Source: CAYMPH01 sp964392365
GTDB lineage: Bacteria; Spirochaetota; UBA4802; UBA5550
NCBI GenBank assembly: GCA_964392365.1
Contig: CAYMPH010000012.1
Location: forward strand, 65,154-129,153
DNA: 64,000 nucleotides
Direction: 5' to 3'
Shown here piece by piece: positions 1-8,694 of this stretch; positions within the stretch are counted from its first letter, which is position 1; each line of letters opens with the position of its first letter. The notes under the pieces are model-generated. The model saw only the letters and a program-made list of their open reading frames with translations, did no database searches and was not told where the DNA came from. Made by a program: the position numbers and the translations under genes.

Positions 1-1464
1 TGTTGCAGTATCTTTTAACAGGCAGGTTATAATTGTACCCCCGGCCTGATTTTTGCTGATATTAAAGGTTGCACCTATGATCCACGCCCTGTACTGCATG
101 ATGCTCAGCCCCATACCCTTGCTGTCAATCACATCATCCGGCATGCCGGTACCGTCATCAATAATAATTATTCTAATTGCCTGATCCAGGTTCGTAAATG
201 AAATTATAATATTCCTCGACTTGCCGTGCTTTATGCTGTTATTGACAGCTTCTTTTATTATATAGTAAAGCTGTGAGGCTTCCATATCTTCCTCAATTGA
301 AACATTGTCGCCCCAGTTAATCAGACAATTTACGTTAAACAGATTTTTCACATTGGCCCTGAGTTCTTCCAGTGCAGATTTTAAACCTCCGCCTGCCATA
401 TCAACAGGGCACAGTCCCTTCGCAAGATCACGGGCCTGATTCAGTGATTGATTGACCAGAGTGATTATCTCATTCACATCTGACGATTCCTCCAGTCCTT
501 TATCCTCAAGCTTGAGTTTCAGTATTTCACTTTTAAAGGCTATACCTGCAAGATGCTGCCCTAATCCGTCATGAAGATCCTGGCCGATCCTGTTGCGTTC
601 TTTCTCGCTGTCGTTAAGAACAATTTTTTCAAGACGCTTGCGCTCAGTGATATCGATACCAACAAATAAAATAAAATCAAGTCCGCCGTCCTTTTTATAA
701 ACAGGTTTTCCGTGCCACTCTACAAGAATCTCAAATCCGTTCCGTGAGGCCAGTGTACATTCAAAATTTAAAAAATCTCCGGTTTTATACATTGTTATAA
801 CTTTCATTATTCTGTTGCGTTCAAAATCCGGGAGAAAATTTTCAATAAAATTTGTCCCTTTGACATCAGCCATGGAATAACCTAATGTATTTAACAGAGC
901 CTTGCCCATATCGACTATTTTGCCGGTTTCATCAATTGCAATATAATATGCAGGCGACGCATCATTAAGGCTTTTAATGAAATCTCTTTCCTTTATTAGC
1001 TTCTGCTGCGATTTAAAAAGCGCCCTGGTTCTTTCCACCACCTTTTCCTCAAGAAGATCATTCTCGAGCCTAAGCTGGTCTTCGGCTGTTTTAATTCTCA
1101 GCATAACCTTGATCTGCGCGATCAGTTCGGTTTCATCAATCGGTTTTGTTAGAAAAGCGTCAGCTCCAAGATCAAGCCCTCTTATCCGGCTTGAAGAATC
1201 AGTCTTGATCGCAGTAAGAAGTATAATGGGTATATGACGTGTTGCATCATTATCTTTAAGTCTGCTGCATACTTCAAATCCGTCCATATCAGGCATTTTG
1301 ACATCCAGGATGATTACATCAGGCATTTCAGTTAAAGCCATGCTGATTCCGTCAGGACCGTTCTGAGCAGTTATAACAGTACATTGACTGATAAGATTTT
1401 TCAGCAGAGCTGAAATTGTAATCAGGTTATCTTGTTTATCGTCGATGGCCAGTATTTTATTCAT
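1..1464 (-). CDS. Receiver-PAS-histidine kinase (HisKA_3/NarL-partner type), 3' end cut by window
   Basis: The translation from the ATG at 1464 shows an N-terminal receiver domain: acidic pocket LAIDD, phosphoacceptor Asp in VIILDVKMPDMDGFEV, and the Lys in FLTKPID. A short coiled linker follows, then a PAS domain (about residues 170-290, ending in VGIDITERKRLE). Next is a HisKA_3 dimerisation helix with its His in GQDLHDGLGQHL, then a HATPase domain (N-box EAVNNSIKHG, G-boxes DDGTGMPDD and GMGLSIMQYR). This is the NarX/DegS kinase class, which normally phosphorylates LuxR-type regulators. No transmembrane segment is visible, so it is probably cytosolic. The ORF stays open to base 1, so the C-terminus lies outside the window. 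Its ATG overlaps the stop of the upstream kinase by 8 bases, which implies translational coupling. Confidence 0.9.
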   Translation of the reverse strand, partial: MNKILAIDDKQDNLITISALLKNLISQCTVITAQNGPDGISMALTEMPDVIILDVKMPDMDGFEVCSRLKDNDATRHIPIILLTAIKTDSSSRIRGLDLGADAFLTKPIDETELIAQIKVMLRIKTAEDQLRLENDLLEEKVVERTRALFKSQQKLIKERDFIKSLNDASPAYYIAIDETGKIVDMGKALLNTLGYSMADVKGTNFIENFLPDFERNRIMKVITMYKTGDFLNFECTLASRNGFEILVEWHGKPVYKKDGGLDFILFVGIDITERKRLEKIVLNDSEKERNRIGQDLHDGLGQHLAGIAFKSEILKLKLEDKGLEESSDVNEIITLVNQSLNQARDLAKGLCPVDMAGGGLKSALEELRANVKNLFNVNCLINWGDNVSIEEDMEASQLYYIIKEAVNNSIKHGKSRNIIISFTNLDQAIRIIIIDDGTGMPDDVIDSKGMGLSIMQYRAWIIGATFNISKNQAGGTIITCLLKDTAT

Positions 1465-2641
1465 GCCGTTTTACCACCCACTGCTTAATCGTATTTATAA
1501 ATAAATTAATATCAAAAGGTTTAGCCAGATACGCATCGCAGCCTGCCTCAAGTATTCTTATCCTGTCTGTTTCCATGGTAAGTGCAGTCATGGCTATGAC
1601 CGGAATACTGCAGGCTTTTTCGTTATCTCTGATCCTTTTTACAACCATAAAACCATTCATCTGAGGAAGGGCCATATCGAGAAGCACAATATCCGGAAGC
1701 TTTTCCAATACCAGTGCAAGCCCTGTCTTTCCATCCAAAGCCTCAATGATCCGGTAATCTTTTTTTAGTATTACCTTAATTGTTGTCAGATTATCCGGGT
1801 CATCTTCTATAACGAGCAGCAGTGGTTTTATTCCATGCTTATTTTCAATTTTTGTTTCATCTTCGTGAGACTTTTCTGCTATGACAATTTCTGCTTCGCT
1901 ATTTTTAAATGATACCGGAAGAATAATTGTAAATACCGATCCCTCGCCGTATTTGCTTTCTGCTGAAATTGAAACATCTATCAGCCTGGCTGCTTTTGAG
2001 GCTATTGCAAGACCGAGACCGGTTCCTTCATATTTTTTTGAAAGCCGTCCTTCTAGCCGACCGAACTCTTCAAAAATTTTCAACAGATCATCCTTATCAA
2101 TACCAATCCCTGTATCTTTAACAGTAACTTTAACATCAGAATCCTGTGCAGAAAAGATTACCGATACTCCGCCTTTTTCAGTAAATTTCACTGCATTACC
2201 GATTATATTCTGAAAAATTTTATATAGCATAACCTCATCAGATTCAATTTCCACGTCAGCGCCAATCACATTCAGCCTGATGAAAATGCCCTTTTCCTCG
2301 GCAATCTGCTCATTGTTCTCCACAATGGTACTCAATACCGATTTCAGATTGATCTTTTTTATTTTCAGTTCAATCCTTCCGGCATCAATTTTAGAAAAAT
2401 CTATGATATCATTAATGAGTGAAAGCAGAATACGGCCGTTTCTTTCTATTACTTCAAGATAAGAAAATTCTTCAGGAGAAAGACGCTCCTTAGCCTGAAG
2501 CTGAAGAACACGTGAAAGCGAAAGAATTGAATTCAATGGAGTTCTGAGGTCATGGCTCATACTGGAAAGGAATGAGCTCTGGATGCTTCCCTGCCGTTTA
2601 ACAGAGGAATTCTTTTTTGAACCGATTTTACCCTTGCCCAA
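1457..2641 (-). CDS. Soluble hybrid histidine kinase (HisKA-HATPase-receiver)
   Basis: The order of domains is HisKA (phospho-His in SSMSHDLRTPLNS), HATPase_c (N-box NIIGNAVKFTEKGG, G1 DTGIGI, G2 GTGLGLAIA) and a C-terminal receiver (LVIEDD, phosphoacceptor in DIVLLDMALPQMNG, Lys in YLAKPF). There is almost nothing before the HisKA helix: no PAS, GAF or membrane part, so input must come from a partner. A frame with a TTG at 2674 is open, but I prefer the TTG at 2641 because GGAGGG lies 6 bases before it. The gene overlaps the downstream REC-PAS kinase by 8 bases. Together they look like a phosphorelay module. Confidence 0.88.
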   Translation of the reverse strand: MGKGKIGSKKNSSVKRQGSIQSSFLSSMSHDLRTPLNSILSLSRVLQLQAKERLSPEEFSYLEVIERNGRILLSLINDIIDFSKIDAGRIELKIKKINLKSVLSTIVENNEQIAEEKGIFIRLNVIGADVEIESDEVMLYKIFQNIIGNAVKFTEKGGVSVIFSAQDSDVKVTVKDTGIGIDKDDLLKIFEEFGRLEGRLSKKYEGTGLGLAIASKAARLIDVSISAESKYGEGSVFTIILPVSFKNSEAEIVIAEKSHEDETKIENKHGIKPLLLVIEDDPDNLTTIKVILKKDYRIIEALDGKTGLALVLEKLPDIVLLDMALPQMNGFMVVKRIRDNEKACSIPVIAMTALTMETDRIRILEAGCDAYLAKPFDINLFINTIKQWVVKRHE

Positions 2642-2750
2642 AAATTTCCCTCCGCCGGAAATTAATATTATCAATACAGAAAATCAATGAGCCTGATTAT
2701 CAATTTTCTGTATCAGTTTGTATAATAAAAAGGCATCAAGAAATAAAAAA

Positions 2751-3251
2751 TCAGGTTTTATTTTTATCAATATTTATCTTTATAATATATAATACATTAT
2801 AAAGATTTGTTATTCCGCCTACAAATCTTTCCTTTATCATTCCCTTGGGCACAAGATCAATAACAGTTTTAATTTCATTGAGCCTGCTGGATATATTTTC
2901 ATAATATCCTGTTATACCTGCATGTCCTACAACCGTGATCATTTTTAATATTAAATCACCAATCTCGGCAGGATTAAAAAAAATGATTCTGAAGTAATTT
3001 TTCATATCCGGAGGGAAATCAAAGATTATTTTTTCAAGAATGCAGATTCTCACGATCTTATACCCTATCTGTATCTGTTCTGCATTTCTATTGCTTATAG
3101 TGTCCGGATAAACTTCAAGATAAGTCCTGCCTATATCATGCATATCCTCAGCAGAAAAAGAAAAATCCCCTTCAAGATTTACCACTTCTTTTCTGAATGA
3201 TTCAATATCATTATTCTTTGAGAATATATCAGCTATAATTGAACTCATCAC
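2751..3251 (-). CDS. Hypothetical protein in signalling operon
   Basis: This is a 166-aa soluble protein that I do not recognise. It starts GTG-ATG (3251/3248). The sequence is rich in Ile, Asp and Glu, has predicted helices throughout, and carries no signal peptide, membrane span or Cys cluster. It lies between a lone receiver upstream and a hybrid kinase downstream, all on the minus strand, with 110 bp to the kinase. The context suggests a signalling accessory role (for example a phosphotransfer-like helical bundle or kinase regulator), but no conserved H-box could be picked out. Codon use looks like that of its neighbours. Confidence 0.65.
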   Translation of the reverse strand: MMSSIIADIFSKNNDIESFRKEVVNLEGDFSFSAEDMHDIGRTYLEVYPDTISNRNAEQIQIGYKIVRICILEKIIFDFPPDMKNYFRIIFFNPAEIGDLILKMITVVGHAGITGYYENISSRLNEIKTVIDLVPKGMIKERFVGGITNLYNVLYIIKINIDKNKT

Positions 3252-3368
3252 AACACCCGACTGATTTTGTTAATACCTTCCGCTGTTTATTCTTTACAAA
3301 ACCGGAACCACCATGCTCATAAAAATCAAACTGACGAACGGGAAAAGAAATTATCTGAAAATTTATTA

Positions 3369-3737
3369 TCAGGATAGCTGCTTTTTTATAACAGAAATCA
3401 TTGAATCCGGATTAACAGGTTTCTGGAATACGCCATTATAACCGATAAAGCTGAGATCAATATTATTTGCTGTGGCATCACCAATGCTGCTCAGTAGAAA
3501 CAAAGGAACATCTTTACTGGTATTTCTGATTTCTTTGGCAATATGTACGCCTTCATCAATATGTTCCATCATCATATCACATAGAATAAGATCAGGCTTT
3601 TTTGTTTTATAAAGATTCAATCCTTCTACGCTTGTTGAAGCGGTAAGTGTATTATAACCGTTGGCTTCGAGAATAACTTTCATTGAATCAAGAATATCAA
3701 CATCATCATCGATAACTAATATCAATTTTTTGCTCAT
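3369..3737 (-). CDS. Single-domain response regulator (CheY-like)
   Basis: This 122-aa protein is a stand-alone receiver domain. The acidic pocket is VIDDD near residue 10, the phosphoacceptor Asp is in DLILCDMMM (about residue 53), the Ser/Thr switch position is in FLLSSIG, and the invariant Lys is in FQKPV. There is no output domain, so it acts by protein contact (motor, kinase or phosphorelay). It is translated from ATG at 3737 behind an AGGAG site (AAAGGAGTTAAATC). The same-strand kinases at 1-2641 are obvious partners. The 310 bp upstream holds no gene I believe; a TATAAT lies about 60 bp before the start. Confidence 0.88.
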   Translation of the reverse strand: MSKKLILVIDDDVDILDSMKVILEANGYNTLTASTSVEGLNLYKTKKPDLILCDMMMEHIDEGVHIAKEIRNTSKDVPLFLLSSIGDATANNIDLSFIGYNGVFQKPVNPDSMISVIKKQLS

Positions 3738-4047
3738 GATTTAACTCCTTTATTACATAATATAAATCCACTTGGTTTATTAAAATTATACAATATATAT
3801 ATAGTGTAAAATAAGACCTTTGTAAATAGGTGAAAAATCACTAATTTTAATAGGGGTTTATACCCAGACAGAATCAAATACATGTTCACTTTTATTGAAA
3901 AAATAACAATAAAATTAAAGTCAGACACTAATAATAATTTACTTCTGCATCTTGAAAATGAGGTATACAGGCAAATTATTTCTGATACTTCAATAAAATT
4001 TAGTCAATCAAAAAACGGAAATACATAGAAAAAGCCGGGAGGATGAG

Positions 4048-5298
4048 TTATTCGGTCTTGTTCAATTTAATTGAATGTTTATAATAATCAAAAGGAGGTG
4101 GTGAAATTTCAAGGCTCTTTATAATAATTTTTCTTGCCCAGCGTCTTTCAGTGAATTCACATAGATCCTTAATATTTCTTCCGGATAGCCCATCAGATCT
4201 TTCGCCTAAAACTGCGCATTCTTCAGGAGATAATGTTTTCGCGTAACCGGAGAAAATTGCAGCTCTTTCCGCTGAAACAGGAAGAGGGAACGTGATCGTC
4301 TGATCAAACCTGCTGATAAGAGCGTGATCAAGGTCACCCCTTCTGTTTGTTGCTCCGATCGTGATAATATTCTCTGCAGCATCAATTCCGTCAAGCTTCC
4401 GAAGAAGAACAGAAAGCACACGTCTAGTAGCCTCAAACATATTCTGATCTCTCGATCCGGCAAGGGAATCTATTTCATCAAGAAAAATAATCGCGCCTCC
4501 CATGTCCTCGCATGCGTCAAATATCTGAGCAAGGTTCTGCGAAGACTGTCCGTACCATTTCGACATAATCGATTCAATCGGTACATAAACAAGCGGAATA
4601 CTGACTTCCCCTGCTATAACCCTTGCAGCTGTAGTCTTGCCAACGCCCGGAGGCCCGTCAAAAAGAACGGCTCTCGGTCTGTTGCTTTCAAAAACAGTTC
4701 TTGTCATCTTTGCAATGGCATCATATATATCAGGATTTTTCAAAGGCATTATTACAGACTCGCGGATTTTTCTTTTTACTTCATCATATCCTGCTATATA
4801 ATCCCATGTAGGGCATCCCTCTGCAGAAATTACTGAAGCGCCTAATTGACGAAGCCTTGCTTCAGGATCTTCTTTAATGGACGAAAAGGATCTTTTAAAA
4901 AGTTCGATAACAATATTAACTTCTTCCTGTGAAAAATTCCCTTTTTTTGAAATTTCCATCTTTGAAGAAACAATACAGAAAATGTCCACTCTCAGATTAT
5001 CAAGCATACCGTCGCTTTTAAATATATTTTTATTCAGAGCCTGGAATGAATAATGCCCGTTATCAAAGGATACAATCCGTATATTTTCAATATGCTTTTT
5101 AATAATATCAATATAATCATACAGCATGTTGTCAGTCAGTGATGGAATCGGAAATGCAATCTGAGTATTGCCTTTTTCATACGAAATTTCCGGAAGCGAT
5201 GTATTATGCAGCAGGCGTGCAGAGTCTAAATAAGATGACAGGTCCTTCTCAACCTGCTCCTTCATTCTATCATAAGATATCAGATTTTCTTCGCTCAT
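4048..5298 (-). CDS. AAA+ ATPase of the katanin/spastin/ARC-like class
   Basis: The 416-aa protein has a helical N-terminal region (1-165) and a single AAA module. Walker A is GPPGVGKT (215-222), the pore loop is SKWYG (246-250), Walker B is IIFLDEID (270-277), sensor 1 is in GATNR, and the arginine-finger region is ALISRFDQ. The KWYG pore loop is the signature of substrate-threading AAA proteins (Vps4, katanin, p97). No protease or transmembrane segment is present, so it is probably a hexameric unfoldase or disassembly machine using an adaptor-like N-domain. Its ATG overlaps the queF stop by 4 bases. The coupling to queF looks organisational rather than functional. Confidence 0.85.
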   Translation of the reverse strand: MSEENLISYDRMKEQVEKDLSSYLDSARLLHNTSLPEISYEKGNTQIAFPIPSLTDNMLYDYIDIIKKHIENIRIVSFDNGHYSFQALNKNIFKSDGMLDNLRVDIFCIVSSKMEISKKGNFSQEEVNIVIELFKRSFSSIKEDPEARLRQLGASVISAEGCPTWDYIAGYDEVKRKIRESVIMPLKNPDIYDAIAKMTRTVFESNRPRAVLFDGPPGVGKTTAARVIAGEVSIPLVYVPIESIMSKWYGQSSQNLAQIFDACEDMGGAIIFLDEIDSLAGSRDQNMFEATRRVLSVLLRKLDGIDAAENIITIGATNRRGDLDHALISRFDQTITFPLPVSAERAAIFSGYAKTLSPEECAVLGERSDGLSGRNIKDLCEFTERRWARKIIIKSLEISPPPFDYYKHSIKLNKTE

Positions 5299-5702
5299 TT
5301 ATTCTTTCCCTTTTTAATCTGATCCGAATCCATGACACAGGTAGCGAGAATACCGCCTCTTATGTTGTAAACAGTTTCAATCCTTAAATAAACCGGTTTG
5401 AGAAGCTTTAAAATATCATTATAAATTCTGTTTGTTGCAGCCTCCTGGTATATACCTACATTTCTAAATGAAATGAAATAATATTTCAGAGATTTAAGTT
5501 CAATTAATTTATCCGATGGGATATACCTGATTGAAACAAACGCTATATCCGGCAAACCGGAAAAAGGGCACACAGCGCTGAATTCCTCTGTTTCATAAGT
5601 TATTTCCTGCGGATTTCCCGCATAATCAATAGTTTCAAGAAAATCATTCCTGATACTTTCTTCGCTTTCGTGATTGAATATTTTTCCTTCTGCATCCGGC
5701 AT
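5295..5702 (-). CDS. queF: NADPH-dependent 7-cyano-7-deazaguanine reductase
   Basis: QueF reduces preQ0 to preQ1 in queuosine tRNA modification. Signature residues are the catalytic Cys in AVCPFSGLPD, the QueF motif ELKSLKYYFISFRNVG, and a downstream Asp/His-type active-site region with RGG. The length (135 aa) fits the short, unimodular YkvM type. An in-frame start further upstream at 5753 would add MDSRLRGND..., but that peptide is encoded by a palindromic repeat (5727-5752). ATG 5702 has AGGTG six bases upstream and is the better start. The stop overlaps the AAA gene by 4 bases. Confidence 0.93.
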   Translation of the reverse strand: MPDAEGKIFNHESEESIRNDFLETIDYAGNPQEITYETEEFSAVCPFSGLPDIAFVSIRYIPSDKLIELKSLKYYFISFRNVGIYQEAATNRIYNDILKLLKPVYLRIETVYNIRGGILATCVMDSDQIKKGKNK

Positions 5703-5726
5703 AATTTCACCTGTTATTTTTATTAT

Positions 5727-5752
5727 GTCATTCCCGCGAAGGCGGGAATCCA
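5727..5752. repeat. Palindromic intergenic repeat (GTCATTCCCGC...GCGGGAATCC)
   Basis: The arms ATTCCCGC and GCGGGAAT flank GAAG. This is the widespread short palindrome whose translation gives the spurious peptide DSRLRGND. Related copies lie at 24233-24257 and 24331-24355. It sits in the untranslated space between the STAS gene and queF, where it would form a hairpin in the mRNA. Confidence 0.85.
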
Positions 5753-5825
5753 TTATTCTAAATATTTTCTTAATGGCTCTCTTAAAGATGAAAGAGCAAG
5801 AATTGATAAAAAATCGTTAACTCCT

Positions 5826-6422
5826 TTAGCTAAAACTGACAATCTGATCTTCATTAATGGAAAATTTTTCCGAACAGTCAGAGCAGAGATAATCACCCGG
5901 CTCTTTAATTTTTATCAGAGACCTGCATTTAATGCATTCTATAATTACAGGATTCGGGAAAACACCGGGACCTGGTTCAATGGATTTTCCAGGAGATATT
6001 TCACCCTGTTTAATTTCATCATCAGCAGTATTTCCGGATAAAACATCAGAATTATTTTCCCTTAATTCAATCTGTCTGTCTATCATCTGCATTGCGTCAA
6101 TGCGCGATTCTGCAAATGTAAAAATTTTTTCAAACCCGAGAATAGTAAAAAGAGACCTGATCTCATCCGGCATATTTATTATCAGAAAAAATCCGTTGAG
6201 ATTTACAATCTTTTTCTGCACAAATATAAGAACGCCGATGCCTTCGGATGCAACAAATTCCAGTTTTCCAGCATCAAAAATTATAAACCGGATATTCCTT
6301 GATATAGTTTCGTTTATATAATCTTCAAAGTCAGCGCTGGTGCCGCTGTCGAGCTGCCCGGAAATTTCCAGAAGAAGAGCTCTGCCGTCAAGGATATCAG
6401 TATGACTGATAAATATCATCAT
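5826..6422 (-). CDS. STAS-domain protein with C-terminal zinc-ribbon-like tail
   Basis: Residues 1-115 form a STAS (anti-sigma-factor antagonist) domain: LEISGQLDSGTSADFEDYI, then IIFDAGKLEFVASEGIGVLI, where the Ser in ASEGIG sits at the usual phosphorylation site. A linker of about 45 residues leads to a Cys-x2-Cys ... Cys-x2-Cys module (ECIKCRS...YLCSDCSE) that should bind one metal ion. Such a fusion is unusual. Its start overlaps the stop of the upstream membrane sensor gene by 4 bases, so the sensor and this STAS protein are probably made together. A partner kinase or phosphatase (HATPase/PP2C type) is not adjacent; the HATPase protein at 15036-15671 is one candidate. Confidence 0.82.
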   Translation of the reverse strand: MMIFISHTDILDGRALLLEISGQLDSGTSADFEDYINETISRNIRFIIFDAGKLEFVASEGIGVLIFVQKKIVNLNGFFLIINMPDEIRSLFTILGFEKIFTFAESRIDAMQMIDRQIELRENNSDVLSGNTADDEIKQGEISPGKSIEPGPGVFPNPVIIECIKCRSLIKIKEPGDYLCSDCSEKFSINEDQIVSFS

Positions 6423-7483
6423 GAAACCTTTTTAGACAGAGGTATAGGATCTTTTATCTGGCGGTTAAGAGATACAGGTTCTTCTTTCGATAAAGATAAA
6501 GTTCTTCTTTCTTTCTGATTATTGAAATCGGAATCATCGTCTATTTCAGCAAGAACTTCAATCGAAATAATATTTTCTTTTTCCCTGGAGACTATTTCAT
6601 CCTCAAACTTAAGAGATTTAAAATTTAAAATTCTGGCATCGCCTTTTCCAGTCACATTACCTGTTTCTTCCAGAAGTTCAATATGATCATTTATCGTATC
6701 TTTTGCAGCAGCAGGAGCAGTTTCTCCTCCTGAAAATTTCATAGTTCTGGTCTCAATCATCCTGTATCTTACAAATATAATAATAGAAATGATAACTGAA
6801 ATTAAAAATGAAGCAATAAGAGCTATATATAAAATACGGTAAGTTTCCGCTATATGCGTTTTAATAACGCCATAGATTCTTTCTTTGCTGATAATAAAGC
6901 CGACTGATCCAACAGGTTTCTTTTTATTATAAACTGCCCTGACCACAATCCATCCGGATTTATCAACATCTCCATATATATATTTTTTGATAAGCATACG
7001 GTCGTCCCTTTCAAAAGGAACATCTTTACCGATATAATTATAATTCTCAAAAAAAACTTCTCTGGAATTTTTTTTCAAGGGCATGAAAATTGTTTCAAGA
7101 TTATAGAGGAATTCATCATTTGCAATGTTGCCTTCAAGATTTTTTTCAGCATCTTTATTGGAATGAACAATTATTTTCCCGTTCGGCAGAACAAAAAATG
7201 CCTCATCAACAGTATTTTCCCTTAGTTTTTCCTGGAAAAGCTCCCTGAGATTTTTGTAATTTTTTGTTTTGCTGCTTAATTCGGCTAAACTTGAAAATCC
7301 CTCTGCCATGGTGATACAGTAATTTCTGGTATAATTTTCAATATCAGAAATTCTTTTTTTCCCTGTGTGAACAAAATATGCTGATACAGAAACAATTACT
7401 GCTGCAGATTGAATAATAAACAGCATCAGAAATATCCCAACAGGAAAAAATACCTTACGAAACTTTTTTATTGTTTTATCCAT
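6419..7483 (-). CDS. Membrane sensor-like protein with extracytoplasmic domain, no recognised output domain
   Basis: The 354-aa protein has a basic N-terminus, a first membrane helix (about 12-37), an extracytoplasmic region of about 175 residues that resembles a single-CACHE/PAS-like sensor, a second membrane helix (about 213-238, IALIASFLISVIISIIIF), and a 115-residue cytoplasmic tail that is polar and probably disordered. The layout is that of a chemoreceptor or sensor kinase that lacks HAMP, kinase and methyl-accepting domains. It is coupled (4-bp overlap) to the downstream STAS gene, which may be its output partner. The ligand cannot be guessed. Confidence 0.75.
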   Translation of the reverse strand: MDKTIKKFRKVFFPVGIFLMLFIIQSAAVIVSVSAYFVHTGKKRISDIENYTRNYCITMAEGFSSLAELSSKTKNYKNLRELFQEKLRENTVDEAFFVLPNGKIIVHSNKDAEKNLEGNIANDEFLYNLETIFMPLKKNSREVFFENYNYIGKDVPFERDDRMLIKKYIYGDVDKSGWIVVRAVYNKKKPVGSVGFIISKERIYGVIKTHIAETYRILYIALIASFLISVIISIIIFVRYRMIETRTMKFSGGETAPAAAKDTINDHIELLEETGNVTGKGDARILNFKSLKFEDEIVSREKENIISIEVLAEIDDDSDFNNQKERRTLSLSKEEPVSLNRQIKDPIPLSKKVS

Positions 7484-7756
7484 AATCCATACCAGGAAAG
7501 TTTATAAAAAGCCTATACGGATATTATCGGAAAATTTTATTTATATTTATATAAAAATTAAAAGCTTTTTTTATCCTATGTTTCCATTTTAATATAAATA
7601 TGTGCCCATTTAATAAGATCTTTTGAAAAATCAGAATCCCAGTTTTCACAGAAATGGCAGCATCTGTCTATTCAAATTACATAATTTTTTTTATCTTGTC
7701 GAATAATATATGCCGCCCGATTATGACATATTATTAATTCAATATGCAGGGAAACC

Positions 7757-8404
7757 ATGGCTGAAAATAAAGAAGAACTGCTTGAAATCTGGGACTGGGA
7801 ATCAGGTCTTCCAACAGGAAAATCTGTTGAGAGATCATTCGCACATAAAAACGGAATTGCTCACGAGGGGGTTCATCTCTGGATTATTCGAGGCGGGAAA
7901 GATTCCGGTGAAATACTGTTTCAGAAACGTTCTGAAGACAAAGAACAATTCCCGGGTTTTCTGGATATAACTGTAGGCGGTCACGTCCCGTTCGGCTTAA
8001 CTGAAAACAAAATTCAAAAAGAAGCTTTTGAGGAAATCGGAATAATCCCGGATGAAAACTCGATGATTGATCTGGGTTTTTACAGATATGAAGAAATTAT
8101 GGATGATATGCATCACCGCGAATTTCAGCATATTTATCTTTTACATGACAACAGAAAGCTTTCTGAATATAAATTCAATGATGGTGAAGTAAGCTCTATT
8201 TGCTCAATTTCTCTAGAAAATTTTGAGAAAATACTTGTTGAAGATTCTGTTATTCCGGCTGAAATATTCGATGGTAAAAAAACATGGAAAACAACCATTG
8301 AAAAAAAAGACATTCATCCGCTTCTGTTCGCCCCTTCCATGACAGAATATATAAGAATTGTTATTGACGCCGTTAAAAAGAAATTTAATTCTTTAAGAAA
8401 ATAA
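7757..8404 (+). CDS. Nudix hydrolase (isopentenyl-diphosphate isomerase-like)
   Basis: This 215-aa cytosolic protein carries a Nudix region near residues 70-95 (VGGHVPFG...KEAFEEIGI) preceded by LFQKRS and FPGFLDI, as in the YfcD/IDI-like branch of Nudix proteins. Compared with the usual Gx5Ex7REUxEExGU pattern, the loop is one residue shorter and the REU Arg is Lys, though the EE metal ligands remain. The likely role is hydrolysis of a nucleoside or isoprenoid diphosphate. ATG 7757 has CAGGGA just upstream. It is divergent from the sensor operon and is followed closely by the Trm112-like gene. Confidence 0.85.
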   Translation: MAENKEELLEIWDWESGLPTGKSVERSFAHKNGIAHEGVHLWIIRGGKDSGEILFQKRSEDKEQFPGFLDITVGGHVPFGLTENKIQKEAFEEIGIIPDENSMIDLGFYRYEEIMDDMHHREFQHIYLLHDNRKLSEYKFNDGEVSSICSISLENFEKILVEDSVIPAEIFDGKKTWKTTIEKKDIHPLLFAPSMTEYIRIVIDAVKKKFNSLRK

Positions 8405-8421
8405 AATTTAAGAGGATGCAG

Positions 8422-8595
8422 ATGATTGACACAAAACTTCTTGAAATTCTTGCCTGCCCGGCCTGTAAAGGCGACGTGGAATATGATCTTAAAAATGAAA
8501 AAATCAACTGTGTTGATTGCGGAAAATCATATCCTGTTAGAGAGGGCATTCCAATAATGCTGATAGAGGAATCAGTAGATTTGAAAGAGAAATAG
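8422..8595 (+). CDS. Trm112/YcaR-like small zinc-binding protein
   Basis: The 57-aa product begins MIDTKLLEILACPACKG and continues with CVDCGKSYPVREGIPIML. Two Cys-x2-Cys pairs and the PVREGIPxML ending are the hallmarks of the bacterial Trm112p-like family (E. coli YcaR). In eukaryotes and archaea Trm112 activates methyltransferases; the bacterial role is less clear. The start is ATG 8422, with AGAGG before it. It sits 17 bp after the Nudix gene and probably shares its transcript. Confidence 0.88.
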   Translation: MIDTKLLEILACPACKGDVEYDLKNEKINCVDCGKSYPVREGIPIMLIEESVDLKEK

Positions 8596-8694
8596 ATAGT
8601 TTTTTCTTTGACAAATAACAGCTTCGATCATACAGAGTATGATGCTTTAATATCTGAATAAAATAAAAAAATCAAATAATCAGGACGGATTAAT

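Noticed and set aside
3734..3928. A 64-aa minus-strand reading frame in the gap between the receiver gene and the AAA gene
   Set aside because: It has a hydrophobic, low-complexity product, no ribosome-binding site and no recognisable motif, and overlaps the receiver start region. I treat the gap as non-coding.
4206..4836. Alternative frames inside the AAA gene (both strands), and similar long frames inside valS, flaB, nadE and dnaB
   Set aside because: They lie wholly within well-supported genes, have no family features and no suitable start sites.
5703..5753. Longer queF start giving an N-terminal MDSRLRGND peptide
   Set aside because: The peptide is encoded by a palindromic repeat, and ATG 5702 has a good AGGTG site and a normal QueF start.
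8608..8636. TTGACA with a 17-bp spacer as promoter of the SurA-N gene
   Set aside because: The -10 (TACAGA) is poor, so I mention it only in the gene entry.
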